This document shows, in pieces, positions 27,624 through 35,497 of a DNA stretch of 64,000 nt; positions within the stretch are counted from its first letter, which is position 1, and each line of letters begins with the position of its first letter. The stretch comes from G963701675 sp963701675 (GTDB lineage: Bacteria > Planctomycetota > Planctomycetia > Gemmatales > Gemmataceae). The stretch covers positions 4,712,001 to 4,776,000 of the forward strand of contig OY969623.1 in the NCBI GenBank assembly GCA_963701675.1. The letters are read 5' to 3'. Below the pieces are notes generated by a model. The model did no database searches. It was not told the DNA's origin and saw only the letters and a program-made list of their open reading frames with translations. Position numbers and translations under genes: made by a program.

Positions 27624-27986
27624 TTACTTTTGCCGGGCTTCCTGGCGAGCAAGGTCGACCAACAGGTCAAATGTCTTGGGGTCTGACACCGCCAGGTCGG
27701 CCAGGGTCTTGCGATCGAGTTGAACGTTCGCCCGTTGCAGGCCGTTGATGAGTAGGTTGTAACGCAGGCCGCGCATCCGGGATGCGGCGCTAATGCGGGC
27801 AATCCACAGACGGCGAAACTCTCGCTTGCGGACCCTGCGGTCACGGAAGGCAAATACGCGGGAACGAATCAGCGTGACGAGCGACTGGCGGATCAGGTTG
27901 TGACGGCTCATGACAAATCCCTTTGTCAGCCGGCGAAGTCGCTTACGACCCTGCGTGACCGTTTTTCCACTTCGAGCGCGTGGCAT
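27624..27986 (-). CDS. rplT: 50S ribosomal protein L20
   Basis: The 120-residue protein is a typical L20: a basic N-terminal extension (MPRARSGKTVTQGRKRLRRL) then RDRRVRKREFRRLWIARIS and a C-terminal globular domain (NGLQRANVQLDRKTLADLAV). It binds 23S rRNA early in 50S assembly and, in other bacteria, represses its own operon. It lies 16 bases downstream of rpmI and 91 bases before pheS. The 91-base gap shows no clear terminator. Confidence 0.97.
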   Translation of the reverse strand: MPRARSGKTVTQGRKRLRRLTKGFVMSRHNLIRQSLVTLIRSRVFAFRDRRVRKREFRRLWIARISAASRMRGLRYNLLINGLQRANVQLDRKTLADLAVSDPKTFDLLVDLARQEARQK

Positions 27987-28002
27987 GTTCTATCGTCCTT
28001 CG

Positions 28003-28203
28003 TTAGTCTTCACCGCCCATGACTTTCACATATTTCAGCGATAGTCGTCGGCCGTCGACAACGGTCGCGCGCAGGTGGCGTTTGCGCTTGCCCGTCTTGG
28101 GGCTATTCAGGTGTTTCTTGCCGGCTTGCTTTCGAGACAGCTTGCCCAGCGCGGTCACATTGAACCGCTTCTTCGATCCCTTGTGGGTCTTCATCTTGGG
28201 CAT
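28003..28203 (-). CDS. rpmI: 50S ribosomal protein L35
   Basis: The 66-residue protein begins MPKMKTHKGSKKRFNVTALG, the canonical L35 start, and is strongly basic throughout (KHLNSPKTGKRKRHLR). The upstream ATG at 28224 would add 7 non-conserved residues and is rejected. It lies between infC and rplT as in most bacteria. Confidence 0.96.
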   Translation of the reverse strand: MPKMKTHKGSKKRFNVTALGKLSRKQAGKKHLNSPKTGKRKRHLRATVVDGRRLSLKYVKVMGGED

Positions 28204-28325
28204 GTCCGCCACCACGTCTTTCAAACAAAAAGGAACCTTTGACGAATGCCAAAGATCCCGGGAAGCCTATTCGTGTTTATCCCGTGCACGGATCAGTATA
28301 GGGAACGGTCAAGCAATGGGCAGCG

Positions 28326-28847
28326 CTACTTCGGGGCCAACATGGCCGTCATGCGCTTGCCCTCCATCGAAGGCGCTTTCTCGACCTTGGCGACGTCGGC
28401 GAGTTTCTCCAGGATGCCCGCGATGATACGTCGACCCTCGTCCAAATGCTGCATTTCTCGTCCGCGGAACAAGACATTCACCAGAACCTTGTCTTTGTGT
28501 TCGAGAAACTTCCGGGCTTGATTGACCTTGGTGTCGATGTCGTGATCGCCGGTCTTCGGGCGGACCCGAATTTCCTTCAGTTTTTGTTGGTGCGGCTTTT
28601 TTTGTTTCTTGTGTGATTGTTGGTATCGGAATTTGCCGTAATCCATGATCTTGCAAACCGGTGGTCGTTCCAACGGAGCCACCTCGACCAGATCCTGTTG
28701 CGCTTCCCTTGCCATCTCCATGGCTTGAGACGTCGGGACCACTCCCAACTGCTCGCCCTGGGCGCCAATCAGCCGAATGGGGCTTATTCGAATCTGCTCG
28801 TTAATCCTCTGCGAATTACGGTCCGAATGCGGATGACGGTCGTTGAT
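28326..28847 (-). CDS. infC: Translation initiation factor IF-3 with AUC start
   Basis: The frame encodes 173 residues: an N-terminal domain (INEQIRISPIRLIGAQGEQLG), linker helix and C-terminal domain (RVRPKTGDHDIDTKVNQA, VLVNVLFRGREMQH). No ATG, GTG or TTG gives the full N-terminal domain. The conserved IN-R beginning starts at an ATC codon at 28847, which has a perfect AGGAGG Shine-Dalgarno (28855-28860) 7 bases upstream. Rare AUU/AUC/AUA starts in infC allow IF-3 to sense its own level and repress its own synthesis, so autoregulation is expected. A shorter TTG start at 28748 would delete part of the N-domain. Confidence 0.95.
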   Translation of the reverse strand: MNDRHPHSDRNSQRINEQIRISPIRLIGAQGEQLGVVPTSQAMEMAREAQQDLVEVAPLERPPVCKIMDYGKFRYQQSHKKQKKPHQQKLKEIRVRPKTGDHDIDTKVNQARKFLEHKDKVLVNVLFRGREMQHLDEGRRIIAGILEKLADVAKVEKAPSMEGKRMTAMLAPK

Positions 28848-28854
28848 GCCTAAA

Positions 28855-28860
28855 CCTCCT
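28855..28860 (-). promoter_or_regulatory. Consensus ribosome-binding site fixing the infC AUC start
   Basis: AGGAGG on the minus strand lies 7 bases before the ATC at 28847. It is the only strong ribosome site upstream and supports the non-canonical start. Confidence 0.8.
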
Positions 28861-28995
28861 ATCTATTAGTTAGTAGGTGGCGGAATCTTGCGGCCCGACG
28901 GTGAGCCGCCACAGCTACCGGAACACGCTGGAGCCGCATTAACCTATTATCATTACCGCGTCGGGGAAACCACGTCAACGGTGGGTTTGGAAATC

Positions 28996-30285
28996 TCAAG
29001 CGATGAGCCGCCGCATCACCAGCGCCGCGTTCTGACCGCCGAAACCAAAACTGGTTGAAACGGCCGTTTTGACCGAAACGTCGCGCGCCGTGTTCGGCAC
29101 GTAGTCTAAGTCGCATTCCGGGTCGGGATGGGTTTGATTGATCGTAGGCGGCAAGACGCCGCTGTGTAGGGACAGTGCCAAGGCAACGGCTTCGACGGCT
29201 CCCGCGGCCCCGATGAGATGACCTACCATGGATTTGATCGACGACAGCGGCAGCGACCGCGATCGCGCGCCGAAAACCTGCTTCACGGCAGCGGTCTCCA
29301 TCATGTCGTTCAGCCGCGTGCTGGTCCCGTGGGCATTGATGTAGTCCACTTCCGATGAGTCGACCTGTGCCTCGCGAAGAGCCCATTGAATTGCCCGTGC
29401 CGCGCCGCGCGCTTCGGGGTCGGGTTTCGTGACGGCATACGCGTCAAAGCTGCTGCCGAGGCCCATTACTTCAGCATAAATGACAGCGCCTCGCTTCTTG
29501 GCGTGTTCCAGCTCCTCCAATACGAGTACACCGGCGCCTTCGCCCAGCACGAATCCATCGCGTTCCCGATCGAACGGCCGGGACACTTCCTTCGCAGGCC
29601 GATGGGCTTGGCTTAGTGCTCCGAGCGCGGTGTACGCCAGTAACAGCAGCGGGTCGATGCGACTGTCCGCGCCGCCGGCGAGCATCACGTTGGCGTCACC
29701 TCGCGCGATCAACCGAAACGCCTCACCCACCGCTTGTGTTCCGGCGACACACGCCGTCGTAATCGTACTGTTCGGTCCGCGGGCATTGAGCGCCATGGAG
29801 ATATGTGCGGAGACCATGTTCGGCAAATATTGCAGAATCCACAGCGGGCAAAGCGCATTGCTGCCGCGCTGGCCGAGAAGGGCCGATTGAAACTTGCCGT
29901 TGCCGTCGTATGTTTCGCGCAACGTAGGCGCCAGGCTTTCCAGGTCAAACGGGACAAGACCTGTGCCCATCACGACGCCGACCTCTTCGGGATTTTCTTG
30001 GTCTAGCTCCAGACCGCTATCGACGATTGCCATGCCCGCGGCGGCGACCGCAAAACGCATCGCCCGCCCCATGATCTTGAGGCTCTTTCGATGCGCGGTC
30101 GGAACGAATGGCGTGACGTCAAAATCCGGCACCTCGGCCGCGATCTTGACAGGATGGTTAGATGCATCGAAAGATCGAATGGGACCAACGCCGCTCCGGC
30201 CGTTCACGCAGGCGTCCCAGAACGCACGCTTGCCGACACCGTTGGGGGCGGTAACCCCTAATCCTGTGACTACAACTCGGCGCAT
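28996..30285 (-). CDS. fabF: Beta-ketoacyl-ACP synthase, FabF-like
   Basis: The 429-residue thiolase-fold condensing enzyme extends acyl chains using malonyl-ACP. The active site is complete: Cys179 in TTACVAGTQAV, His319 in NAHGTSTR, Lys351 and His356 in KSMVGHLIGAAG. It begins MRRVVVTGLGVTAPNG. The segment LCPLWILQYLPNM differs from housekeeping FabF, which usually has a PFFVPM-type sequence, so it may serve a specialised lipid or polyketide-like pathway. No acyl carrier protein or reductase gene is adjacent. Reaction class is firm; pathway is not. Confidence 0.92.
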   Translation of the reverse strand: MRRVVVTGLGVTAPNGVGKRAFWDACVNGRSGVGPIRSFDASNHPVKIAAEVPDFDVTPFVPTAHRKSLKIMGRAMRFAVAAAGMAIVDSGLELDQENPEEVGVVMGTGLVPFDLESLAPTLRETYDGNGKFQSALLGQRGSNALCPLWILQYLPNMVSAHISMALNARGPNSTITTACVAGTQAVGEAFRLIARGDANVMLAGGADSRIDPLLLLAYTALGALSQAHRPAKEVSRPFDRERDGFVLGEGAGVLVLEELEHAKKRGAVIYAEVMGLGSSFDAYAVTKPDPEARGAARAIQWALREAQVDSSEVDYINAHGTSTRLNDMMETAAVKQVFGARSRSLPLSSIKSMVGHLIGAAGAVEAVALALSLHSGVLPPTINQTHPDPECDLDYVPNTARDVSVKTAVSTSFGFGGQNAALVMRRLIA

Positions 30286-30604
30286 GACCCATACCCTGGG
30301 GTGAGGGCCCCGCCGGGCACAAACTGCCTCGGGGACACATCACCCGTTGCGTTGTCACGGCCGTCAGTCGTCCCTGCGACGGAAGTATCAGGTCCGCCTT
30401 GACTTGTCGCGAGGCTCAGCCGAGTTTTCAGATCCTCGACAGCCCAGCGTCGTCCATCATCATGCGCGGACTAGACTCGCACAATGGTAAGCTGAGTTGA
30501 ATGAGTATTTTAGGATACTTTGCTAAGATAAACAAAGGATTTTCGGCTTTGACGATTTATCTGACAAAACCGGTACGAAGCGATGCAGGGGTCGGCCGTG
30601 AAGA
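30286..30604. other. 319 bp intergenic region between fabF-like and cvpA-like genes
   Basis: No coding frame or RNA gene is recognised. The part near 30490-30570 is AT-rich and could hold the promoter for the fabF-like gene, but no clean -35/-10 pair stands out. Confidence 0.4.
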
Positions 30605-31186
30605 TCACTCCGACGTTGGAAAGTCCAGATAGCGACGGTGGCGCGCGTAGCGCATCTCAAAGTCGCCGTTCTTGTCAAACGTCTCACCACCTGTGGCGAG
30701 CGGCCCAACGCCGAGGCGGTGCATCGTTGACAACCAAACACGATCCGGCGGAAGGAAGCGCCGGGCGGCTTCGGCATTTGGATCGGCGTAGTACTTAAAG
30801 TGCATGAAGTTCTCGTGCCACGGAAGCGTCTGAAGGGCGCAAACCAGAAAGCCGCACACCAAATAACCCGTCAGTAGCCCAAACAACGCCCCGCCCGGAC
30901 GTTGAATCTGCGGCGGAAACTCGACTTCGGTCGGACAGAGGAGATTGGTAATCGTCCTCAAGGCGCCGAGCGCTAACGTGAAGATGACGATCAGGCACAG
31001 GAAGTCTTCGTAGCCGTAGCCTCCCATGCCGGGCTCAAGTAGGGACGCAAGCGGCTCCCAGAAGTTGAACGCAATAATCCCGGCGAACATCACATTGCAG
31101 CACATGACAAACGCCGTGAAGGTGCCTTCGACGAGATAGGCATACGCCAAAAGACCCATTACAATGATTGTCAGAAATTCAAGCAT
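30605..31186 (-). CDS. CvpA family membrane protein
   Basis: The 193-residue protein has four predicted membrane helices in the CvpA pattern: LEFLTIIVMGLLAYAYLVEG, VMFAGIIAFNFWEPLA, CLIVIFTLALGALRTI and ALFGLLTGYLVCGFLVCAL. A soluble tail follows. CvpA proteins are linked to colicin V production and envelope stress, with no defined biochemical activity. It lies 37 bases downstream of the PilB-like gene on the same strand and may be cotranscribed. Confidence 0.8.
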   Translation of the reverse strand: MLEFLTIIVMGLLAYAYLVEGTFTAFVMCCNVMFAGIIAFNFWEPLASLLEPGMGGYGYEDFLCLIVIFTLALGALRTITNLLCPTEVEFPPQIQRPGGALFGLLTGYLVCGFLVCALQTLPWHENFMHFKYYADPNAEAARRFLPPDRVWLSTMHRLGVGPLATGGETFDKNGDFEMRYARHRRYLDFPTSE

Positions 31187-31223
31187 GATCGTAGTCCGTG
31201 GTCAGTGGTCCGTTGCAAGCGGA

Positions 31224-32927
31224 CTATTTGCAGACGCGAAGCAGTTCTTGAATCGATGTCTTACCCTGAATCACCTGCCGAAGCCCATCCTCCTGTAGAT
31301 ACTTCATCCCCGCTTTGACAGCCTCTTGTCGCAATGCATTGACGTTCGGGTTATGGCGGATGAGTTCGCGGATGCGGTCGTTGACGACTAGCAGTTCAAA
31401 AATTCCTGTCCGTCCTCGGTACCCGGTGCCACCGCAGTTCTCACATATGATCGGCTCGCCCTCAGGGTCGTCCGCCGGTTTGCGCTCATCCGGGTCGGGC
31501 GGCCGGTGGAAGTACTTGATCTTGTCTGCGGGCAAGTTGGCCTTTTGCAGCATCTCTGGGTTCGGTTTGTAGCGCACGCGGCATTCGGGGCACAGCAGGC
31601 GCACCAGCCGTTGTCCGAGCACGGCCGATACGGCGCTCGCCATGGTGGCCGGTTGAACCCCGAGATCCAGCAATCGCACGAGTGCGGTCACCGTGTCATT
31701 GGCGTGGATCGTCGTGAATACCAGATGGCCGGTTTGAGCGGCCTGGCACGCGATTTCGGCGGTTTCGGCGTCTCGAATTTCGCCGATCATGATGACGTCG
31801 GGGTCTTGCCGCAACATGCTTCGTAGCTCAGAGGCAAATGTTTTGCCTGCTTTGAGGTTCACCTCAATCTGCGTCACGTTGTGGACCTGGCACTCGACCG
31901 GATTCTCAATCGTCATTACGTTCTTTTGAAACCGGTCGATTTGATTCAAACACGAGTACAGGGTGGTACTCTTGCCGCTTCCGGTCGGTCCGCAAACGAT
32001 GATCATGCCGTGCGGTTGCGAAATGAGGCTCTGAATCTGTGAGAGAATTGCTTCACGCATCCCGACCCGACCGATGTCGAGAATCTGCTGGCCGCGGTCG
32101 AACACGCGCATGGTCAACTTTTCGCCTGCCACGGTCCCTGCACTAGCAACACGAAAATCGACGACTCGACTCTCCACGCGCGCCGAGAAGCTGCCGTCTT
32201 GCGGCTTACGCTTCTCGACGATGTCCATGTCGGAGAGAACTTTGAAGATATTGATCACCGCGTCGCCCATCGCTTTGCTGAACGGGTCCGACTTTTGCAA
32301 GATGCCGTCGACGCGGAAGCGCACCGCCGTTTGATTGCGCTCCGGCTCCAAGTGGATGTCGGTTGCCCGTTGTAGGGTCGCGTCGTGGACCATTTGCAGC
32401 GCGGCTTTGTAGCCCTTTGACCCACGTGCTCGAGCCACGCGCCCCGGATCTTCGGAGGCCTCGTTGAGGCTCTTGCCGATGAATCTTACCGGCGGACCGG
32501 TGTCTTCCGGCTCCTCTTCCTCAATCGTCAGATTCAAACGAAGATATCGCTTCGCCATGACTTTCAAATGTCGACCGGTCATGACGCGGCGTTCATAAGG
32601 CACTTTTTGATTGCGGAGGTTGGCGTACGCCCAACTCGGAGCGATGTAAAGCGGCACGAGTATCAGGAATGAAACCCAGAACTCCGGGACGAAGAAGACG
32701 ACGATGAAACCTGCCAAGCCAGCGCCGAACATCACCAGGTTCCAGATGGCCGGCGAAAGCTCGAGTTCGCGCGCGTCCTCATTGACCCACCAACTGGTTC
32801 GCACCCACAAGAAGAAAACGATCAAAAGGGGAACAAGCTTGAGGAGACTGAAATAGAAACCCGGACCGCGTGGGAAATCCGCGAACAGGAGAGCGGAAGG
32901 CGAATGAAGGATGAAATCAGCGCTCAT
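31224..32927 (-). CDS. PilB/GspE-type secretion or type IV pilus assembly ATPase
   Basis: Residues about 1-110 contain two or three membrane segments, unusual for this family, whose N-terminus is normally soluble. The C-terminal ATPase has Walker A GPTGSGKSTTLYS, the Asp box (TIENPVECQVHNVTQIEV), Walker B PDVIMIGEIRDAETAEIA and His box GHLVFTTIHAND. A zinc tetracysteine motif follows (CPEC with CENCGGTGYRGRTG). Such hexameric ATPases power pilus extension or type II secretion. The neighbouring PilT gene supports a type IV pilus-like machine. A fused membrane anchor is the odd feature here. Confidence 0.92.
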   Translation of the reverse strand: MSADFILHSPSALLFADFPRGPGFYFSLLKLVPLLIVFFLWVRTSWWVNEDARELELSPAIWNLVMFGAGLAGFIVVFFVPEFWVSFLILVPLYIAPSWAYANLRNQKVPYERRVMTGRHLKVMAKRYLRLNLTIEEEEPEDTGPPVRFIGKSLNEASEDPGRVARARGSKGYKAALQMVHDATLQRATDIHLEPERNQTAVRFRVDGILQKSDPFSKAMGDAVINIFKVLSDMDIVEKRKPQDGSFSARVESRVVDFRVASAGTVAGEKLTMRVFDRGQQILDIGRVGMREAILSQIQSLISQPHGMIIVCGPTGSGKSTTLYSCLNQIDRFQKNVMTIENPVECQVHNVTQIEVNLKAGKTFASELRSMLRQDPDVIMIGEIRDAETAEIACQAAQTGHLVFTTIHANDTVTALVRLLDLGVQPATMASAVSAVLGQRLVRLLCPECRVRYKPNPEMLQKANLPADKIKYFHRPPDPDERKPADDPEGEPIICENCGGTGYRGRTGIFELLVVNDRIRELIRHNPNVNALRQEAVKAGMKYLQEDGLRQVIQGKTSIQELLRVCK

Positions 32928-32979
32928 CAGCCGCTCCCAGCCTGGGTGTTTGTCTCATCCTTCATCCTTTATCCTTCAT
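32902..32979. repeat. Inverted heptamer repeats (CATCCTT / AAGGATG)
   Basis: Three and a half copies of CATCCTT run at 32956-32979 between pilT and the pilB-like gene. The complementary ATGAAGGATGAA occurs at 32904-32915, overlapping the pilB-like start region, so the two can pair. No T-tract makes it a standard terminator. Confidence 0.6.
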
Positions 32980-32981
32980 AC

Positions 32982-34139
32982 TTACAAGATACCCGGCGTC
33001 GCCACCTTAATACCCTTGAGCGCCATCTTGAGGGCCTCCGGATTCGGAGCCACCTCAAGCGCCACGGACCGCTCGACGTAACCGTTTTGCACGAGTTGCG
33101 TCAGACTTTCCGTGAAGTCAAGCATGCCTTCGAGGAAACCGATGCGAATGGCATCCGGGAGCTTCTTGTCTTCACCTTTAATGATCAGTTCGCGGATCGT
33201 CGGATTGAGGATCATGATTTCGTTGGTCGGAACGCGATGGACGCCCTCTTTGATGCTGGGCAAGAGCTTTTGGGCCACGATGGCTTTCATGTTGAACGCG
33301 AGGCTCTGTCGTAACGCATTGTGCATATCGGCGGGAAACAAGTCGAGAATACGACCCAGGGTGCTGGGCGCGCTATTGGCGTGGATGGTGCCAAACACAA
33401 GGTGGCCGGTTTCCGCGGCGTTGATGCCTGCTTCGAACGTGTCTTTGTCACGCATTTCGCCGACGAGCATCACGTCCGGGTCTTCACGCACGGCGTGCTT
33501 CAAGGCCGTCTGCCAATCGACAACGTCCATGCCGATTTCGCGTTGATTGATGACCGCCTTCTTATCCGTGAACATGTATTCAATCGGGTCTTCGATGGTC
33601 AGAATGTGAATGCGTTCGCGGGCATTGATCCAGTCGAGCATGGCCGCGATGCTCGTGCTTTTGCCGCTGCCGGTTACACCCGCGAAGATGATCATTCCCT
33701 GGTCATACTTGCAGAGTTTCTCCATGCTCGGCGGCAAATGGAGTTGCTCGAACGTCGGAACGACGTTGTTGACCCGGCGCGCCGCAATGCTGAGATGGCC
33801 ACGCTGCTTGAACAAGTTGACACGAAAACGGCATTCGTCGTCGCCGATGACATGGGCGAAGTCGCAACCGCCACTTTCATCGAGAATCTTCATGAGCCGT
33901 TGATCCAGAATCGGAAAGCAAAGCCGCTCCATATCGACTTGGGTGAGCGGTGGCATATCCATCTGCCGGATGACGCCGCGCAGCCGCATCATGGCCGGAA
34001 GGCCGACCTTAACGTGAAGGTCCGACGCTTCATACTTCATGACCTGGCGGAAGAGTTTGTTGATCTCCGGTTCCCTCGCGGCCTGGGCCGCGATTCGTGT
34101 GCCGTCACGCAGTTCGACGTCAGTATGGGTATGCGACAT
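32982..34139 (-). CDS. pilT: Type IV pilus retraction ATPase
   Basis: The 385-residue cytosolic hexameric ATPase has Walker A GVTGSGKST (residues 154-162), the Asp box (ILTIEDPIEYMFTDKKAVIN), Walker B PDVMLVGEMRDKDTFEAG and His box GHLVFGTIHANS. The C-terminal region lacks an exact AIRNLIRE motif, showing TIRELIIKGEDKKLPDAI instead. It depolymerises pili for twitching or uptake. It is immediately upstream of the PilB-like gene on the same strand with 54 bases between them, and downstream of hisF behind an octamer hairpin. Confidence 0.95.
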   Translation of the reverse strand: MSHTHTDVELRDGTRIAAQAAREPEINKLFRQVMKYEASDLHVKVGLPAMMRLRGVIRQMDMPPLTQVDMERLCFPILDQRLMKILDESGGCDFAHVIGDDECRFRVNLFKQRGHLSIAARRVNNVVPTFEQLHLPPSMEKLCKYDQGMIIFAGVTGSGKSTSIAAMLDWINARERIHILTIEDPIEYMFTDKKAVINQREIGMDVVDWQTALKHAVREDPDVMLVGEMRDKDTFEAGINAAETGHLVFGTIHANSAPSTLGRILDLFPADMHNALRQSLAFNMKAIVAQKLLPSIKEGVHRVPTNEIMILNPTIRELIIKGEDKKLPDAIRIGFLEGMLDFTESLTQLVQNGYVERSVALEVAPNPEALKMALKGIKVATPGIL

Positions 34140-34163
34140 GAATGACTCCCTTTCGATGACAAA

Positions 34164-34228
34164 GTGACGGGATGACGGGATGACGGGATGACACGGTGAA
34201 CCGGTCTGTCATCCCGTCATCCCGTCAC
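34164..34228. repeat. Octamer tandem repeat forming a perfect 21 bp hairpin
   Basis: About 2.6 copies of TGACGGGA at 34165-34184 are matched by their exact reverse complement at 34208-34228, with a 23-base loop. It fills the gap between hisF and pilT. A third partial unit lies inside the hisF 3' end. It may terminate hisF transcripts or be a slippage-generated repeat. Confidence 0.8.
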
Positions 34229-34233
34229 TTAAG

Positions 34234-35052
34234 TCATCCCGTCATCCTCACCGGCACGCCGCGCTCTGCCAGGTATGCCTTGGTCGCGGCAATGCCATAC
34301 TCATTGTAATGAAAAATACTCGCTGCCAGGGCTGCGTCGGCTCGCCCTGCGGTCAACACTTGAAAGACGTGTTCAGGCGCCCCGGCCCCTCCACTGGCGA
34401 CAACCGGGATGTTCACGGCCTCGGCAACCGCCCGCGTCATGGGCAGATCGTAACCGGCCTTCGTTCCATCGGCATCCATCGAAGTTAACACAATCTCGCC
34501 CGCACCTAGCTCTTCAACGCGCTTCGCCCACGCCACCGCCTCCAAACCCGTCGCCACCCGTCCTCCATCAATATGCACCTCCCACCACTCCTCAACCCCC
34601 TGACCCCTTAATTCTGAATTCTGAATTCTGAATTCTGAATTCTGCCCGCCGACCCGCCGCGGATCGATGTTGACCACCGTCGCACAGCTTCCGAATCGCT
34701 TGGAAACGGCGGCGATTAGCTCCGGGGTCCGCACGGCGGCAGAATTGATGCTGACCTTTTCTGCGCCGGCTTGAATGAGCCGAGTGGCATCGTCCAGTGA
34801 GCGGATGCCGCCGCCGACTGTGAACGGCATGAACACTTCGTCCGAGACGCGTCGCACCACGTCCAGCATGATGTCCCGGCCTTCGGCACTGGCGCTGATG
34901 TCGAGGAAAACCAGCTCGTCGGCGCCGTCGGCTTCATACCGCCGCGCCACTTCAACGGGGTCACCCGCATCTCGGAGGTTCTGAAAGTTGATTCCTTTAA
35001 CGACCCGGCCACGGTCAACGTCGAGACAGGGAATGATCCGCTTGGTCAGCAT
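34234..35052 (-). CDS. hisF: Imidazole glycerol phosphate synthase cyclase subunit
   Basis: This 272-residue (beta/alpha)8 barrel combines ammonia from HisH with PRFAR to make imidazole glycerol phosphate and AICAR. It starts MLTKRIIPCLDVDRGRVVKG (ATG 35052), with catalytic Asp in CLDVD and in LLTSMDADGT-type sequence (VLTSMDADGTKAGYD). Near residues 120-140 the sequence reads VGGQNSEFRIQNSELRGQG, an insertion encoded by a heptamer repeat that normal HisF lacks; it lies in a loop after VVNIDPRR. An in-frame ATG at 35103 is less likely. It is followed by pilT, and no other his genes are near. Confidence 0.93.
   Translation of the reverse strand: MLTKRIIPCLDVDRGRVVKGINFQNLRDAGDPVEVARRYEADGADELVFLDISASAEGRDIMLDVVRRVSDEVFMPFTVGGGIRSLDDATRLIQAGAEKVSINSAAVRTPELIAAVSKRFGSCATVVNIDPRRVGGQNSEFRIQNSELRGQGVEEWWEVHIDGGRVATGLEAVAWAKRVEELGAGEIVLTSMDADGTKAGYDLPMTRAVAEAVNIPVVASGGAGAPEHVFQVLTAGRADAALAASIFHYNEYGIAATKAYLAERGVPVRMTG
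34611..34644. repeat. Heptamer repeat ATTCTGA x4.9 inside hisF
   Basis: Nearly five copies of ATTCTGA occur in tandem. On the coding strand they read NSEFRIQ with a 7-residue period. The same heptamer array occurs in two other genes in this window. Confidence 0.9.
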
Positions 35053-35099
35053 CGGAGTAATTCGCCACCGCCGCGAATTAATCCAATGTACGGCGGGAT

Positions 35100-35405
35100 T
35101 CAAGCGCGGTCAACAGGCGGAGCGACGAAGGACGAAGCAGGCGACTGAAGTGTGGGGATCGGCATGCCGGTGACGACTGCGTACAGAACGTCCGGGTCGA
35201 GATCGGCGCCGCACGGCCAGCAAACGGTGCCCAATTCGGGGTTCACTCTTACGTCGGCAAACTGTACGGGATCGCGCAGGGGCGCGAAGACGCCAGTGAA
35301 CTTTATGCATTTGCTTACATCGACATCACCGACAACCCCGTCCTCGAAGCGCAATCTCAGGCGATGACCGTCGAGGGCGACCGCTTCGACGATATCTTTC
35401 AGCAT
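35100..35405 (-). CDS. DUF2442 domain protein
   Basis: The 101-residue protein shows the DUF2442 pattern: VEAVALDGHRLRLRFEDGVV, then VSKCIKFTGVFAPLRDPVQF and VNPELGTVCWPCGADLDPDVLY. The domain is often encoded with small toxin-antitoxin or PilZ-like partners and is thought to be a regulatory module. No DUF4160 partner is adjacent. It ends 47 bases upstream of hisF on the same strand. Confidence 0.85.
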   Translation of the reverse strand: MLKDIVEAVALDGHRLRLRFEDGVVGDVDVSKCIKFTGVFAPLRDPVQFADVRVNPELGTVCWPCGADLDPDVLYAVVTGMPIPTLQSPASSFVAPPVDRA

Positions 35406-35497
35406 CGTTTACTCCAAGCAAGCGAACGACGGCACTGGTTCAGCCACGTGCCTTCTCGTAGTTCACTCTAGAGAAAATCCGTCCGTCGGGTCGAAAC

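Noticed and set aside
33321..34145. A 274-codon plus-strand frame opposite pilT
   Set aside because: PilT motifs are complete on the minus strand; the antisense frame lacks any domain.
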